Shown piece by piece: positions 22,698 through 40,665 of a stretch of DNA of 64,000 bases (position 1 is the first letter of the stretch; every line of letters begins with the position of its first letter). The DNA comes from Isoetes taiwanensis. Lineage: Eukaryota > Streptophyta > Lycopodiopsida > Isoetales > Isoetaceae. The translations under genes and the position numbers were made by a program. The stretch spans positions 8,842,036 through 8,906,035 of the forward strand of contig JAJEKV010000049.1 of NCBI GenBank assembly GCA_021234155.1. The letters run 5' to 3'. The notes under the pieces are model-generated. The model searched no databases and was not told where the DNA came from. It saw only the letters and a program-made list of their open reading frames with translations.

Positions 22698-23284
22698 TGT
22701 CGGATGTGGGAGAGGAATAGGCGGATCGGATCGGGAGAAGAAGAGGAATAGGCGCTAGAGGGAATCAGAAGAGGTGAAGAGCTTCGATCGGGTTATGCCA
22801 TTGGCGGCAGCTGCATGGCGAAGTTCACCATAATGACGTCCTTAAAAGACGTGCCCGAAAATAAAATCATGAACAATAATTAATTTAAAGTCATTATTCA
22901 ATAATCAATAATGAATTTCGTTATGATGTCATCCTAAAATCGATTTAATTAAAATATATAAAATTCCAGGCGTATTTCTTTTTCTTATTTTTTGGAGTGA
23001 CCATTGAACTCAAATGGCGCCAGGAAGAACCCTAAACAACATTTGCGGACTGAATGTAAAAATACGGTAGAGGGTAGGATACATGAATGAAAAATGGACG
23101 TAAAAATAAGGTTGAGGGTAGGGCAAGAAGTGCTTAGACTGGGTGTAAAAGTATGGAATCGGGTATGATTCTTCGACAGTATGGGACCGTATACATAAGG
23201 GTTTCTATGGAGGGTCAGATGTATACAGAGGGGTTTCTCCTGACTTGATGCACGCACATGCCATATGCCCCTTATATAGAGGTG
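22698..23284. other. intergenic, possible Copia 3' flank
   Basis: No gene recognised. On the minus strand a CTATATAAGG TATA-like box at about 23270-23279 lies just beyond the Copia RNase H region and could belong to a 3' LTR, but I could not define LTR borders. Confidence 0.35.
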
Positions 23285-25680
23285 AACCCCCCGGGTGTGC
23301 TACAAAGTGTTGTTTCTTGCTGCTCCAACTGATAACACCTCCTGATAACATAAAGACATGTCCTGAGATTGATCTTCTGTCTGCATCACCCAGTCCGAGT
23401 CAGGGTAGCCTAGAATTTCCTTACTCCCACTGGTCCTGTAATGAATTCCTATTTTCAAAGAACCTGATAAATATCTGAGGCACCTTTTGAGTGAGATACA
23501 GTGAGCAAGGATAAGTTTGGTCGAGTGGATATAGCAGCAAAATTCAGGGTTCCAAGTAATTGCCTGTATTTTTCTTTGATGTGGTAGTATTGAGGTGAAG
23601 ATATGGGATCGTATGGGTGAAGGAATAGGCCAGTTTCAAGTGGTGTGGCTACTGGATTGCAGGTAGTATACAGAGTTTGTGAAGTAAATTTGAAAGATAT
23701 TTCTCTTGGTGAATGAATGTGGAGCCATCATTCCTTGTTATATGTGACCTGTAAACCAAGGAAATGGTGGATTTGACCAAGGTCTCTCATCCAAAAGCTA
23801 GTTTCAAATTGAATTTTAATGAAAGACAGGTCAGGCTCATGAGCTGCAATGATTATGAGGTCGTCTACATAACATAGAATGTTAATGGGAAAAGGAGATA
23901 GACGAAAGTAAAGACTTGGATCTGCTATACTAATAGAGAAATGGAGATCAAGAAGTGATTTTGAAATACCAGGTTCTTGAAGCCTGCTTCAATCCATACA
24001 GGGCCTTGTGGGGGTGGCAAACTAAGTTAACCCCTTGCTCGAATCCTTTGGGTTGTTCCATATAGACATCTTCTTGTAGATATCTATGCAGAAAGGCATT
24101 AGTAACATCAAGTTGATGAACAAAATAATGATTTAGACATGCATAAGCAAGAAGAGTTCTGATCGTTGTCATCCTGACCACTGGAGCAAAAGTCTTGTCA
24201 AAGTCCAGTCCTGGGATTTGGTTAAAACCTTTTGCTACAAGTCGTGCTTTGAACCTGTCAATGGTTCCGCCTGCATTGTACTTAAGCTTGAAAACCCAGC
24301 GTGATCCCACAATAGTTCTGTCTGCTGGTCGAGGAACTAAGATCCAGGTTCCTGCTTGTTCAATAACTCTAAGTTCCTCATGCATGGCTGCAAGCCATAT
24401 CTCTTGTTAGGAGCTATTAGTAGCTTCAAAATAAGACATTGGTTCCACAATTACTTCTTCAATGTTCACCACATAATTCTTGAGCCAAGATGGAAGCTTT
24501 CTGGTCCTGGAAGGTCGTGCATTCATCTCTGGTTGCTGAGCCTCAACAAAAGGCATTCATTCAGTCTGCTCATCAATAGTCAAATCTTCTAAATGAACAT
24601 CTTTTGTAACTTCATAGTCAGCAGGTGTCTGTGCCTCAGCTACAGCAGGAGACAGATTTGGGAGCAAGGGAGGTGATGAAGAAGGCGTTCTTCTGGAACA
24701 ATGATGAAGGTTTCAACAGAATGTTTTTGTTTTGGAAAACATATCTCAAACTCATTGAATTCAACATGGCAACTTATCACAAGTTGATTGGTCTCCAAAT
24801 CTAGAAATCTGAAGGCTTTTCTGTTTGTAGAATATCCATGAACATGCATGCTTGTGCTTTTCTGTCCATTTTTCCAGAACCGGCAGGAATGTGACAAAGG
24901 CTCTACAACCAAAAACTTTCAATTGCTTAAAGGAAGGCACTTTACCTGACCATAAGGTAAGTGGTATCTGAAAATCAAGGCTGGTATGAGGCACACGATT
25001 CATGAGAAATGCAGTTGTTGTGATGGCTTCACCCTAAAAGACAGCAGGAACATTCATGGTAATCAATAATGTTCTGGCCATCTCCACAAGACTTCTATTT
25101 TCTGCCATCAAGAAGACTTCAAAGACTTTGGAGCAAAACTCTCCTCCATTGTCAGAACGTATAACAATGATCTGCTCCCCGCTTTTCAACAAATTGTTTG
25201 AACAACTTGAAGTGTTCAAAGCACTGATCTTTTGTTTTCAGAATAAAAATAGTGACATATCTTGAGAAATCATCCAAAAACACCAAGAAATACCTTGCAC
25301 CATAGCTTATGGGAGGATTCACAGGTCCACACAGATCAGTATGAATCAAGGCTAGCCTCTTAGTCTCATGTGATATCGAAAGAGGGAACTGAGCTCTCGT
25401 AATCTTTGCTTGCATACAAACGTTGCATGGTATCCTCTTATTAAATCTTTCTGCTTCAACAGTTTGACCTTCTTGCATGCTATATGCCCAAGGCGATAAC
25501 CGAAAGTCTCCCTTCCATATTTATAACAATTCCTTCAAGGGATTGTGGCAGGCTATTCAGAAGCATGCACACTTTCTCATCTTCTGTTACATCCACACCC
25601 GTAGATTGTAACTCATCAAGCAGGTCCTTCATTTGGCAAACATGCTCCATGAAATCATTCCCTTCTTGCAACTGTAAGTG
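23285..25680 (-). mobile_element. Ty1/Copia retrotransposon, internally deleted and degenerate
   Basis: Minus-strand order is gag (about 25671-25500: EHVCQMKDLLDELQ, LLNSLPQS), GAG-pre-integrase/integrase (25478-25034: CNVCMQAKITRAQF, HTDLCGPVNPP, FLVFLDDFSRYV, IIVIRSDNGGEF), a linker, reverse transcriptase (24385-23948: SRWVFKLKYNAGG, RFKARLVAKGFNQ, HQLDVTNAFLH, ALYGLKQASRTWY) and an RNase H trace (YPDSDW, about 23395). This gag-IN-RT-RH order is the Copia order. The gag zinc knuckle and the protease are missing: gag runs into the pre-integrase block within a few codons near 25480. Frameshifts and stops occur throughout. No paired LTRs were found. Confidence 0.85.
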
Positions 25681-26048
25681 ATATACTTCTTATGCAGTGC
25701 AAGCCGATAAGCCAGGTTTAGGGTCAACAACGACATAGCAATTTAAGCGCAATCCTATAGACCAGCAACACCATAGCAATTTAAGTCCAATCTTATAAAT
25801 CTCAAGAAAACCACCACCTTAAACCCCCGCAATGACATAGCAATTTAAGCTCAATCCTACAAATTTTAGGATAACAACCGACTTATAGCCTAGCAACTTT
25901 TTCTAATTTAAAATAGGGAAAAATTATAAAATACCCTTATGTTTCGACAAATTTTACCACTTACCCCTGAGTTTTGATAATTTTTTGAGATGTCCTTGGT
26001 CAAAATACCAAGTATTGTCACTAGTAGAGATAACCCTTGTTTGTCACA

Positions 26049-26320
26049 AATTTTTTTTTTTGAAGAACGTGTTTTACTTCATATTATACACTCAAAATAT
26101 TACAAAGTACTTCCAGAAGTAAGAAATGTCCCTGAAGCATCAATCACTTTTAGATGATCACTCCATATTGGAATTTTAATACGACCAGGCCAATTGGAGT
26201 TCTGAAAGCAATTATACAACTTCTTACGAATTTCTTGAAGCATCACCTGAGAAGAAATACGCTTATCATAAAAGACCTTTCTTCGCCTTCGCTTCCAAAA
26301 TACACAAAATACACTATTTA
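26049..26320 (-). mobile_element. 5'-truncated LINE 3' stub
   Basis: Reading the minus strand gives WKRRRRKVFYDKRISSQ and then LYNCFQNSNWPGRI, as in the C-terminal end of plant L1-type ORF2 proteins. It is followed by a short 3' region and an A-tail (T-run at about 26049-26060 on the plus strand). Only about 270 bp remain, typical of an aborted LINE insertion. Confidence 0.6.
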
Positions 26321-28970
26321 TATATCTATATCTATATATCTGTACAAAAGTTTAGGCTACAAACTGCTTTTGAATCAAATCTTTTTTGTAAAAATAGCAT
26401 GTGCAGTACCATACTTGAGGTTGGCCGTCCTTCACAATTATTGCTTCTAGGTTGCAGATGCAGGGGAGTGTTGCGAGGCAGATGAACTTTGCTGGCAGGA
26501 GGGCGCCGCACCTGAGTTGTACGGGCATAGAAGACAAAAGGCCTATTTGGGAGAACGATAGATATATCTAATTCAATTTCTAGTAACCACACATATATAT
26601 ATATCTATATACATATACATATATATCCAATGGCTGGCTCAGACCTTGTCAACAAAATTTCTAGAGACTCTAAGCCAAGGATGAAATAGGACATAGATTG
26701 TTCATTGGATCATGGATCTGCCACATTTTTAGTCCAGTTCCCCATTTAAACATGTATCTGCCACACGATATACAAGGGTGTTTTGTCTACTGGTTGAAAG
26801 AATTCTAAGTACCCTTGCTAAATAATAATCTATTGGCTTTGACCAAGCATGACATCTTCTATGAATTACCCATGTGGCATTATCTATGTGAATGGTGCAT
26901 TTGACTAGCTTAATGGGGACGCACACCTTCATTTAGACACAAAAAATTGTTCACATGTTAAATAGACATAACATTTATATAGAAATTATTTGGACCATGG
27001 TCATTAGACATAAAGACCCATACGAATTCATTATCTACTTTAGGATTTCTATTTTAGCATGTTGGGACGTTTGGAAAGCCTTAAGAGTTGATTATTATGT
27101 TAATTTGTATCCTTGTAAAAGGATAAACCTGACACATGGTACATAGGGCATTTAATGCTTTGTACCCTAGAATGGACTTGAGGATTTTGGCATGTGAGAA
27201 TTTTTTAAAAAGCTTATAGTTGACCATTATATCAATTCACTATCCTTGTAAAAGGGGAAACCTGACATAGGGTACATAGGACATTCAATCTTTTCTACCA
27301 TTAGACTAGATTGAAAATGACATGAGGTGTAATTTAATTCGTGCACCTAAAGGTAAGTATGGTTCAATATTCATTTTCTGAATTTTTTCAATGTACCATT
27401 TTATCTATGCCCTAAAGCGGATGCAACCCTAATGTGGCCGCCATTGTTTTTGCTCTAGTGCGGCCAAACAAGAATTTGTTCTTATCTCCAATGCCATTGC
27501 GATGCCGGATCCTCCTTTGCCTTTTGGACTTTTTGTCTCTTGAAATCAAAGCTTTATTACATTGCTAGCTGAATCTTTTGCCAAGAAATCTGCCATTTAC
27601 TGAGATGTGCTATCGATAAACACATCCCTTGCATAACTATGGAAATGGTGTGGTAAAATGGATATTATTTCAAGCTATTACTTCAACATAAAGATATGCC
27701 GATCTTTCTCATGGCGAGGCTTCATATCAGGTCGGTATACATCCTATTTTGCCTTTGAATGTTTTCTTCTTATCTGCTGGACCTTGAATCAGCGAATAAG
27801 TGAAGCCAAATGTGGTCTAGAATTTTGATTATTTTACATAAATCGTGGATGCTTATTCCAAAAATTGGATCTGTTAATATACTGTTGTTGTACCAGCCTT
27901 GTGGCTTAACTGGTAAGCATTATCTGAGACAAAAAGATGAGGCCATCATGGCATGGCTATAATGATATGGACGAAACAGGAAGTATTTTCTAACCTTCAA
28001 TATTATTTTGCACTTTAACTGTTGTATAACCTGCAAAAATATTTGGCATTTTTACTGTTGTATTTGGTTGAAAGGCTGAACGCCATGAGACTCTATTGCT
28101 TACCTGCTAGCCATTTCTTCATTACCCTTCTCAGGCTAATGTTTGATTTGTTTGGCTGCAGGTAACCGGAGTTTCATCTACCAACTCTTTATATTTTGAT
28201 GTCTAAAAGCAAGGAGCACTCAAAAGACTGTGAATCAGTTCAGAAATCGTGTAAATATCAGGAAAGATCTAACTTTTCTTGTGGAATGACTTCTTGTATA
28301 AAAGGTCAAGGGATGTAATATTCTCAAATTTATCTGCTGTAAATATAAAACTAAGCATCAAATGGTATTAATGCATGAGAAACTTGGTATTCTACCATAA
28401 AGGCAGGCTATTTTTCGTCCCATCAGTATATCGGCTCCATAATTTCTTGGCCAATATGACTTACATTTATTGGCATTTTCCATGACATTGATGCCGATCA
28501 TATGCTGGCTTTCATGTTCTAAATGAAAACATTTTGTAAATAATAATTCTAAAGTGGTAGTGGTTTATCTTCACCTGGTCGCTCATGTATCACTGTTCTA
28601 GCTCTATAATATAAACCTTTAGAATGAACCTTACTTTGAGCATGTAATGTTTTTGTTACTTCTTAAGCATGTTCATTTGCACACATGTGTTTGTCTAATT
28701 GGACCAGTTCAAAACAGTAATGGTACAACTGTTCTTCTATTTGAAAAATGCTTGAAAGTTGCTGGGAATATTAAAGCATAAGGCATTAAAGAATATGATC
28801 ATTTGACTTAATCTGTGGATTTGGTAATGACTGTATTGTATGTTCATGGACACAAGTGATAGGGTTTATAAGACTGTCCCTATATACAAGTGGAGCTGAT
28901 AAGTCTGGTCTGATCAAGGATAACCTTGGCAAGGCCAGATGTCCGAACCTTGTCTTCGTACAGGGCTAGG
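26321..28970. other. non-coding stretch with a diverged duplication
   Basis: No gene recognised. Two diverged tandem copies of about 120 bp lie at roughly 27085-27185 and 27205-27305, sharing TATCCTTGTAAAAGG and GGTACATAGG. Confidence 0.45.
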
Positions 28971-28973
28971 GCT

Positions 28974-34189
<5,216 letters not shown>

Positions 34190-34200
34190 ATTGCTTTGTT
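34190..34200. repeat. target-site duplication of L1-type LINE, 3' side
   Basis: ATTGCTTTGTT occurs directly before the T-run of the LINE and again at its 5' end (36475-36485). Confidence 0.7.
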
Positions 34201-36474
34201 TTTTTTTTTTTTGAGAGTAAGAGTATGATATATATTAATAGGTATTATAGTACATATTTCCTATATGTAGGAGTAGTAGGCAATAAATAACAAGAACCAA
34301 ATTTAGGCAAGGACCAGCCTTTGTAAGTTGAGGCTCGGATCATCACCAGGAACATCGTCAGCTAGCCATTGACATTTGAAGAACATGTAGAAGCCTTGAA
34401 TCCTGCCAATCCTGTCCAAAGCTATGTTGTAGTAGCGTCCAAACTTTCGATGGTGGGCTAAGGCCATAAGTGCCACCTCCATATTGAAGATGTTCTTCAG
34501 CCTGTCTAAAGAAAAGAGCTGCCCACCAAGAGCAATTCCACATCTATGCTTCCAGATTGCCCAAAATGCTATATTGACCAGTGATGCTGATATTATGTCC
34601 CCATCAGTTACAACTAGTATCTCCGGCCAGCTACATTGGTCTGACCTAATACCGATGAGAGGACCTACCCATTTCCAGAAATCCAGAGTCTTGGGACAAA
34701 AGAATAGGTGTGAGAGGGTTTCCGTGTTGTTGCAGCCAAGTGGGCAACCGTCCATAGCGAGCAGTCCCCTTTGATGGAGTACTTCCATAGTGCTAATTCC
34801 ACCTTGTAAGGCGAGCCATCTGAAAAACTGCAGTCGCTTGGAGCAGATGGTTGACCATGAATTGACTAGTAACTATGACAAGACCATGACATCCAGACCT
34901 AATCTGCCAGCAGCTTTTAGGGGAGATTCAGGGCGGAGGAGGTAGTAGATAGTGCTAACGATATATTTCTCTTTCCCTTTGCAAGACCATCTGTCATTTG
35001 GGCCATCTAATCCAGAGAGGATACTTAAGGACCCCCGTATTTCTCGGAAGATCTTCCTGTCCCCTTCTCATGCATCCCGAATCATTCCTTTAAAGCGGGA
35101 CCAGGAGAGCCACCGCACACCATCCCATAAATGTCCAACTGTAGTGAACCCTACTTGTCTCCATTTGGTAAAGATACGAGGATGTGTGAGTGCAAGAGGG
35201 AGGTTATTTCGCATCCATATCCGTGTGTTCCAAAAGATGCTTAATTTTCCAGCCTCCCAAGGGGCCTCCATCGGCTCAAATAGACTTTGAACAGCCAACC
35301 AAGCCTCCAATAGCTTTCTCATAACAGGAGATGTGCCAGGAGCAATCTTATAGCTGTAGAAGAAGGATCCAGTTTCATCACGGGGTAAAGATGGCTTGCC
35401 TCTTACCGTACATTGCTGTAGCCAATATTTGACAAAGTGTAATGCGGGTGAGGTTATACCACACAAAGCTCTCCACACATACCTTCCAGCTAGTGCTTGG
35501 GCTTGACTTTCCAGGTCCTTACATCCTAATCCTCCATCCCTTTTATCCCTGCACATTTTGGACCAAGCCACCTTGTGCCTACCTTCCCCCCATATAAATT
35601 TCCGAATAATGGTTTGAATTTGGCAGTAAACAACCTTTTGAGCCACAATAGCCGAGGAGTAGTACACATGGGACGCTGCTAGTATTGCCTTCGCAACTGC
35701 TATTTTGCCAGCAATAGATAGACCTTTGACTGACCACAAGTTAACCCGTTTTCTCAGATTATCTAGAATAGGAGACCATTTCCCTTTCAAGTTGTCTGAA
35801 AGACCTAATGGTAGGCCGAGCAGTTTGGTAGCCTCATCTTTAAGGACTTGAAAGCCAAAAGCAGTAACCCTTGGGTCAATGTCGTCCTCAAATGGCCATA
35901 GAACAACACATTTTGCCACATTGAGATATATCCCAGACATTGTTCCAAATGCATCTAGAGCTTTACGGAAGGACATAAAACTGGACATCAAACCTGAGAA
36001 AGATGAAGGTATCGTCTGCATACTGCATTATTGTAAGCTTGTCTTGAGAGTTCGGTAGCTGTAGACCAGAGATATTGCTCTCAGAAACTTCATATTCCAC
36101 CATCTTAGTAAGTAAGTTGGCCATGATTAGAAATAGATATGGTGCAAGAGGGCAACCCTGCCTAATACCCTTCCGAAGATCAAAAAGTCCTGATGGCTGC
36201 CCATTAATAAGGACTGATGCTGAGGCAAATTTGTTCAAGCCTAAGGCTAGCTCAACAAATAAAGGGTCAAATCCCATGTGTAGCATAATGTCCTGTAAGC
36301 CTCTCCATCGGAGGGAGTCATAAGCTTTGCAGAATTCTAACTTAAGGAAGACACAGTTCTGCTTAGAGAGTCTACACCAGTGCAATCCCTCTGTAGCCGC
36401 AACAAAATTATCTAGAATATGTCTGTTGGGTAGGAAAGCTGTTTGTTCACTACCAATAACTTTGTTGAGTATGC
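34201..36474 (-). mobile_element. L1-type LINE, 5'-truncated, with ORF2 RT and zf-RVT
   Basis: The minus strand encodes the C-terminal part of a plant L1 ORF2. Reverse transcriptase motifs: GSEQTAFLPNRHILDNFV, KLEFCKAYDSLRW, GIRQGCPLAPYLF and MQYADDTFIF. Then come the connection domain (LGLPLGLSDN, FIWGEGRHKVAWSKMCRDKR) and a zf-RVT region (CPLGCNNTETLSHLFFCP). It ends in an A-tail (T-run 34201-34212 on plus). The 5' end is cut within RT, so endonuclease and ORF1 are absent. At least two frameshifts (near 36000 and 35060) make it inactive. An 11-bp target-site duplication flanks it, so it is a complete, truncated insertion event. Confidence 0.9.
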
Positions 36475-36485
36475 ATTGCTTTGTT
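36475..36485. repeat. target-site duplication of L1-type LINE, 5' side
   Basis: ATTGCTTTGTT, identical to 34190-34200. Confidence 0.7.
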
Positions 36486-37366
36486 GTATGCATTGCATTC
36501 CCATTCCACTGGATTCTTGTCGGTGTGAACTTATTTGGTAGATTTGCTTTTACATTTTCCTGCTCTGGGTTCTGTGCAGTATCTTTGTTTGTTACTCCCT
36601 TCCTCAGTTGCTAAAATTGCCATAGGTATCTTCAACCAATAGACCATCCACTAATTTTCTATTCTGACTTTCACAATCTTCTGAGCTTAATAGTTTCATT
36701 TTGAATGTTGAGCATAACCCTGTAGGAGTTTTATCAAAAAGGTTTCATTTTTTAGGTCCTTGTACCGTACATCATGCATTGTACTGTCACTGTCCAAACT
36801 TTTAGATCAGAGCACTCAAGGATTTTCCTTTCTCTCTCTCTCGCTCTTCTAAGCCACTTAAACAATTTGCATGCTCTTTCCTTGAGAAGAGTCTTATATG
36901 CAAGGATGCATAAGCTACAAGAAAGATATGTCCTTGGATTAACCATTCTAAGACTTGTGATAGTCACATAAACTTTTGGTTCTCCTTTCTTTCTAAATCT
37001 TTCTTACTTTTTGAAGAACCAATCAAGAAATTTAATTAGGATAATTAGATTTTTCATTTCTACATCAATAAAAAATCTTATCTTTATCTTATCTTATCTG
37101 CCCGGAAGGCCTTTGTTCCCTTGAAAATATGTTTTGTGTCAGTTGGATTTGTTGAAGGATATGCATAGCACTCTCAGCAAAAGCGATCGCTAGGGTATGA
37201 TCCTTTATAGACTGCATTTAATAGCAGGTTAAATGATGTGCAACTCTGCCCCATTTGTGGATAATATAAATGCAGAGAGGCTTCCCATGTAGATTTACTT
37301 TATGATTGTGAATTTGCCGATTTCTTTCCACTATTGCTTATGTTCATATAGTGTTTGCATTTATAG

Positions 37367-37653
37367 CTTTGATGCTATCATTTTAGCAGACAACTTTGAG
37401 AGGTTGAAGCCCGCTCTAGATATTTTCCTACTTGCTGCCAAAAAACTTGGCATCCCCTCAGCTGAGGTATTCATTTCCACAAGACAAAGTATGAGAAATA
37501 GCTTAAGCTTAGTTTTATAGCTTTCAACTCAGTTTGTTTCATAAAACGCAATTTTCTTTTGAAAGATTTTGATAAAAAGACTTAATTTATTGCAGTGTCT
37601 CTAATCAAAGATGCCCTTGCGGGTGTAAAAGCAGCTCATGCAGCTAGAATGAG
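37367..37653 (+). pseudogene. HAD-superfamily hydrolase fragment (SOQ1-like?), two exons
   Basis: Exon 37367-37466 reads FDAIILADNFERLKPALDIF and then LLAAKKLGIPSAE, ending at GT. Exon 37596-37653, after TTGCAG, reads SLIKDALAGVKAAHAARM and ends at a GT donor. These match the cap/motif III-IV part of plant HAD phosphatases, with best resemblance in memory to the N-terminal HAD domain of chloroplast SOQ1. Motif III Lys (LKPA) is kept. In motif IV the usual ED is KD. The two exons do not join in frame (one base short), and no nucleophile (DxD) exon was found upstream; the L1-type LINE sits about 900 bp upstream. Likely a decayed fragment. Confidence 0.5.
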
Positions 37654-37759
37654 GTAACTATACAGATTTATCCTGATTCTTCTTCTTGTTGTATTTTATC
37701 ATGGCATGAGTCTTGAGATTCTTCTGCTTCAACAAGTAAATTATGTACCTTATTAAATG

Positions 37760-38300
37760 TCCAGGTCACATTCTTTTGCATTTGTACAATGGTATTAATA
37801 CAAATGTGTTGATCTTCCACTTCTTTCATAAGCAAGATAAATCATATCATTTTCTACGATGTTTCCCCCAACTCCTATTAGATCTTCCTTAAGTATTTTT
37901 AACTTTGAGATATAGGCTGCAACAGTAAAACATTCAGCAGAAAGTTTAGCAAGTGTGAGCTGCTCCATTTACTCTTTGACAAGTGACAACCTCCCTAATC
38001 CTTGGAGAATACATGAATTTTTGAGATATTTCCATGGTTCAACAAAGGTTTTGAAGGAACCAAGTTGGCTTCTCATCTATGGATCAATCTAAGACTTTAA
38101 GTAATCTTGGACTTTGTGATTTAGCATTCCAATCTGTTCTAGGGTAAACCACAAAGAATTTCGTCCATGTCTAATAATATGAGCCGTCCAACACTAGCAA
38201 CCAATCTCCATGGATCCCACAAACCCCATAGCCATCTTCTTAATCAAATTCTATCAATTTAGTCCGTGATCACAGAGATTTGCTCTTTGGAATTACACTA
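37760..38300 (-). pseudogene. Ty1/Copia gag remnant
   Basis: Around 37800-37990 the minus strand reads AAYISKLKILKEDLIGVGGN and then VENDMIYL, resembling the Copia gag (UBN2) segment that precedes the zinc knuckle. Stops interrupt the rest. Support is a single short block. Confidence 0.4.
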
Positions 38301-38468
38301 AATTCTTGTGAAACCTCTCAAAATCCACCAAAATCTTCTAAGCTTAAAAATCAAAGCTTGGAGAAAGCTCCCAGCTCAAAACCATCCCAGAAACAGTATT
38401 TGAATAAAGATCAGATCAGATCTTTTCAAGGTTTTTCTCTAAGATAAAACCTTAAGATCTTCTCCCAA

Positions 38469-38664
38469 TGTTAGAATATTTCATATATCTTATTCCATGC
38501 ATCTGCATGATGACTGTGCTATGCTGACTCATCCATCTGTTCCTAACATGGCATTATATATAATTCATAGTCACAACTCATTTTTAGTCACTCAAACTTT
38601 CTTGCGTTTCTGTACTCTGATATATCATTTCCTCTTTGTGCCTATTTAATGCGATTGTTCTTCA
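38469..38664 (+). mobile_element. Copia-type LTR
   Basis: A TG...CA-bounded segment starts TGTTAGAATATTTC and ends CTTCA, contains a TATATATAAT box at about 38573, and is followed immediately by a primer-binding-site-like sequence. Length 196 bp fits a short Copia LTR. No second LTR was found, and the gag remnant next to it is on the opposite strand, so they need not belong together. Confidence 0.5.
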
Positions 38665-38676
38665 TGGTATCAAAGC
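38665..38676 (+). other. primer-binding site (initiator tRNA-Met type)
   Basis: TGGTATCAAAGC differs by one base from TGGTATCAGAGC, the usual plant Copia PBS complementary to the 3' end of initiator tRNA-Met. Confidence 0.5.
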
Positions 38677-39215
38677 CGTATTTGAGACGAGAAGTTTGTG
38701 ATAATGATGATCTTTTTGTCCAGGTTTTCTCCTAAATGTAGATTGTTTTTTAAATATTTATTCTAAAACCGTAGATTGGATCAAGAGGACGTTCGACCGT
38801 TATCATAGGGACGCTTGAGCATGGTAACTAGGGCTCGAATTTGATGACTTTCATGCCGGTTTTTTTGGGATTTTTGCCCGTCAAAACAGGTGTGAAAAAA
38901 AATTTGTATGGCAAACGAAGGATAGCACTTGGGCAATTGCCTGTCATAGAGAAAGGCAACTACAAGACATACTCGTCATTTGAAAGGTTAGGAAAAAAGA
39001 AATGCCCATCATTTTTCTTGCTATATATCTTTATAACTTTTAAACTTTTATATTATTATTGATTATAATATCTCTATACACCCCATTGTTTAACCGGACT
39101 TAAAATATACATTATTGATACCAACGAACCATTGATATTAGAAATCTTTTATTTCTTCTAATTCATTCCAAGCATTGCATTTACATTACAAGTATCAACC
39201 AACCAACCAAATACC

Positions 39216-39620
39216 ATGAAATTCTTCAATCCATCTGCATATGCTGTGGATGATGTTGTAAGGGATGACAAGACTAAAGAATGGTTGGAAAAATTGCTTG
39301 CCAAGTTTGCTTCAAAAGTAGACATGGCTAGATGTTTGAGTGAAAGGGAGGACTTCATTGAGACACTTTTCAGGGCTGCCAAGAATAAAGGGATGGTGGT
39401 GGCTTGGATTGTTGGGATAGTTTTCCAGCATTGATGAAATTATGGCAATGTTGTATGGTCATTCCTGGAAGCACGACCTCTTGCAAGAGAGGTTTTTCTC
39501 GTCAAAATGCTATTACGAGTGCTATAAGATTGAGCATGAACTTAAAAACACTTGACGCCACAATGCGTGTATCATTGTGGAATGAACCATTTGAAAGCAT
39601 AGATTGGCAAGCATGTTTTT
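39216..39620 (+). pseudogene. hAT-type transposase C-terminal fragment
   Basis: Two overlapping plus frames (39216-39434, 39404-39622) give VDMARCLSEREDFIETLF and then CKRGFSRQNAITSAIRLSMN and LDATMRVSLWNEPFESIDW. This is the CxRGFSxxNxIK/Rx...LxxLMRVSLxG pattern at the C-terminal dimerisation end of hAT-like/zinc finger 862-like proteins. A frameshift near 39415 separates the parts. DDE catalytic residues are not present. LINE copy A ends about 50 bases downstream. Confidence 0.6.
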
Positions 39621-39670
39621 AAAATAATGTTCAACATTTCTTGGAGTGTGATGTTCATACAAGAATTTTA

Positions 39671-40665
39671 AGAATAGAATAGAATAGGTCTTTAGCGTCC
39701 ACAGAGACCAATTGGCCAATGGGACCCAAACAAAAAGAGAGCAGCAAGCGTATTACTGACAGGATTAAAAAACCCCCGCCCTGAAGGGTTTTCGAGGGAA
39801 AAACCTTAGCAGTAATAAGCATGCTGGCACACTGTACAATTGCATAGGACAGTTCAATACCGTCCCGTAGGACACAAACGAGTCCGTGCATCTATAACCT
39901 CCTGGAGGTATGACCCCAACAATCCCACTGACGTCGTAGTCAATAACTGATGCAACGGCTGGCCAGGCACTAGTAATCGAACATATCGCTCTCGGATATG
40001 GGCAAATGCTGGGCAGATCTGGAGGGCATAACATTCATCCTCAATCGCGCCCTGGTGACAACACTGGCAAAGCCTTTGCTCTCGTGGTTCTCGAGCCCAA
40101 CGCCCTGTTTCAATGCGGAGGCGATGTGCACCCGTGCGAATGGAAGCTATAAGTCTGCGCTTCTTCATGGGCAGCTGGGTGTACAAGTACTGGTGTGGGC
40201 CTCTTGTGAGCCTAGGATTGACTTGCTGCTGATAGTGTGCCAGCTTAACGTGCGTCAGAGCCTCTGTATCCCAGAGCTTGCGAAGGAAAGTAGCATCTAG
40301 GTACAGTTTAAGTGCCTCATGATCTTTCTTTGACCTGGATGCATATGTTTGCCTGCACACCCCAGCGTGAGAACCACTGAGCTTGCTTGTCTTTCCAGCA
40401 GGATTTCAGGCATTGGGGACCCATCGCCGTGGCCAAAGCAAGGTGGGGCAAGCTTGTATCAGCCATAGCGACCACCTTTTGGAAGTAAACGATATGGCGT
40501 TCCAATGCAGCCCATTGAAGGGGTAGAAAGCCTGTCTCCTGGAGTAGGATCTGGTACGGAACTGTGGACTTCACCCCCAGGGCCCGTGCTAAGAAGGCCT
40601 TCTGCACCTGCTCGAGGTCATTCCAGGTGTTGAGGGATATCACCGGACCCCACACTAAGCACACA
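39671..40665 (-). mobile_element. LINE family 2, copy A (3' part)
   Basis: The minus strand encodes WGPVISLNTWNDLEQVQKAF and then HIVYFQKVVAMADTS, frameshifts near 40340, and continues to a Cys/His block RLCQCCHQGAIEDECYALQI and then CPAF, the C-terminal zinc-knuckle-like end of a LINE ORF2. A 3' hairpin (39751-39818) and a pentanucleotide tail, (TTCTA)n when read on the minus strand (39671-39687 here), follow. It is 5'-truncated within the post-RT region. Copy B (plus strand) is the same family and includes RT. Confidence 0.8.

Noticed and set aside
27900-27920. A-box-like TGGCTTAACTGG suggesting a tRNA-derived SINE
   Set aside because: No B box or SINE body downstream.
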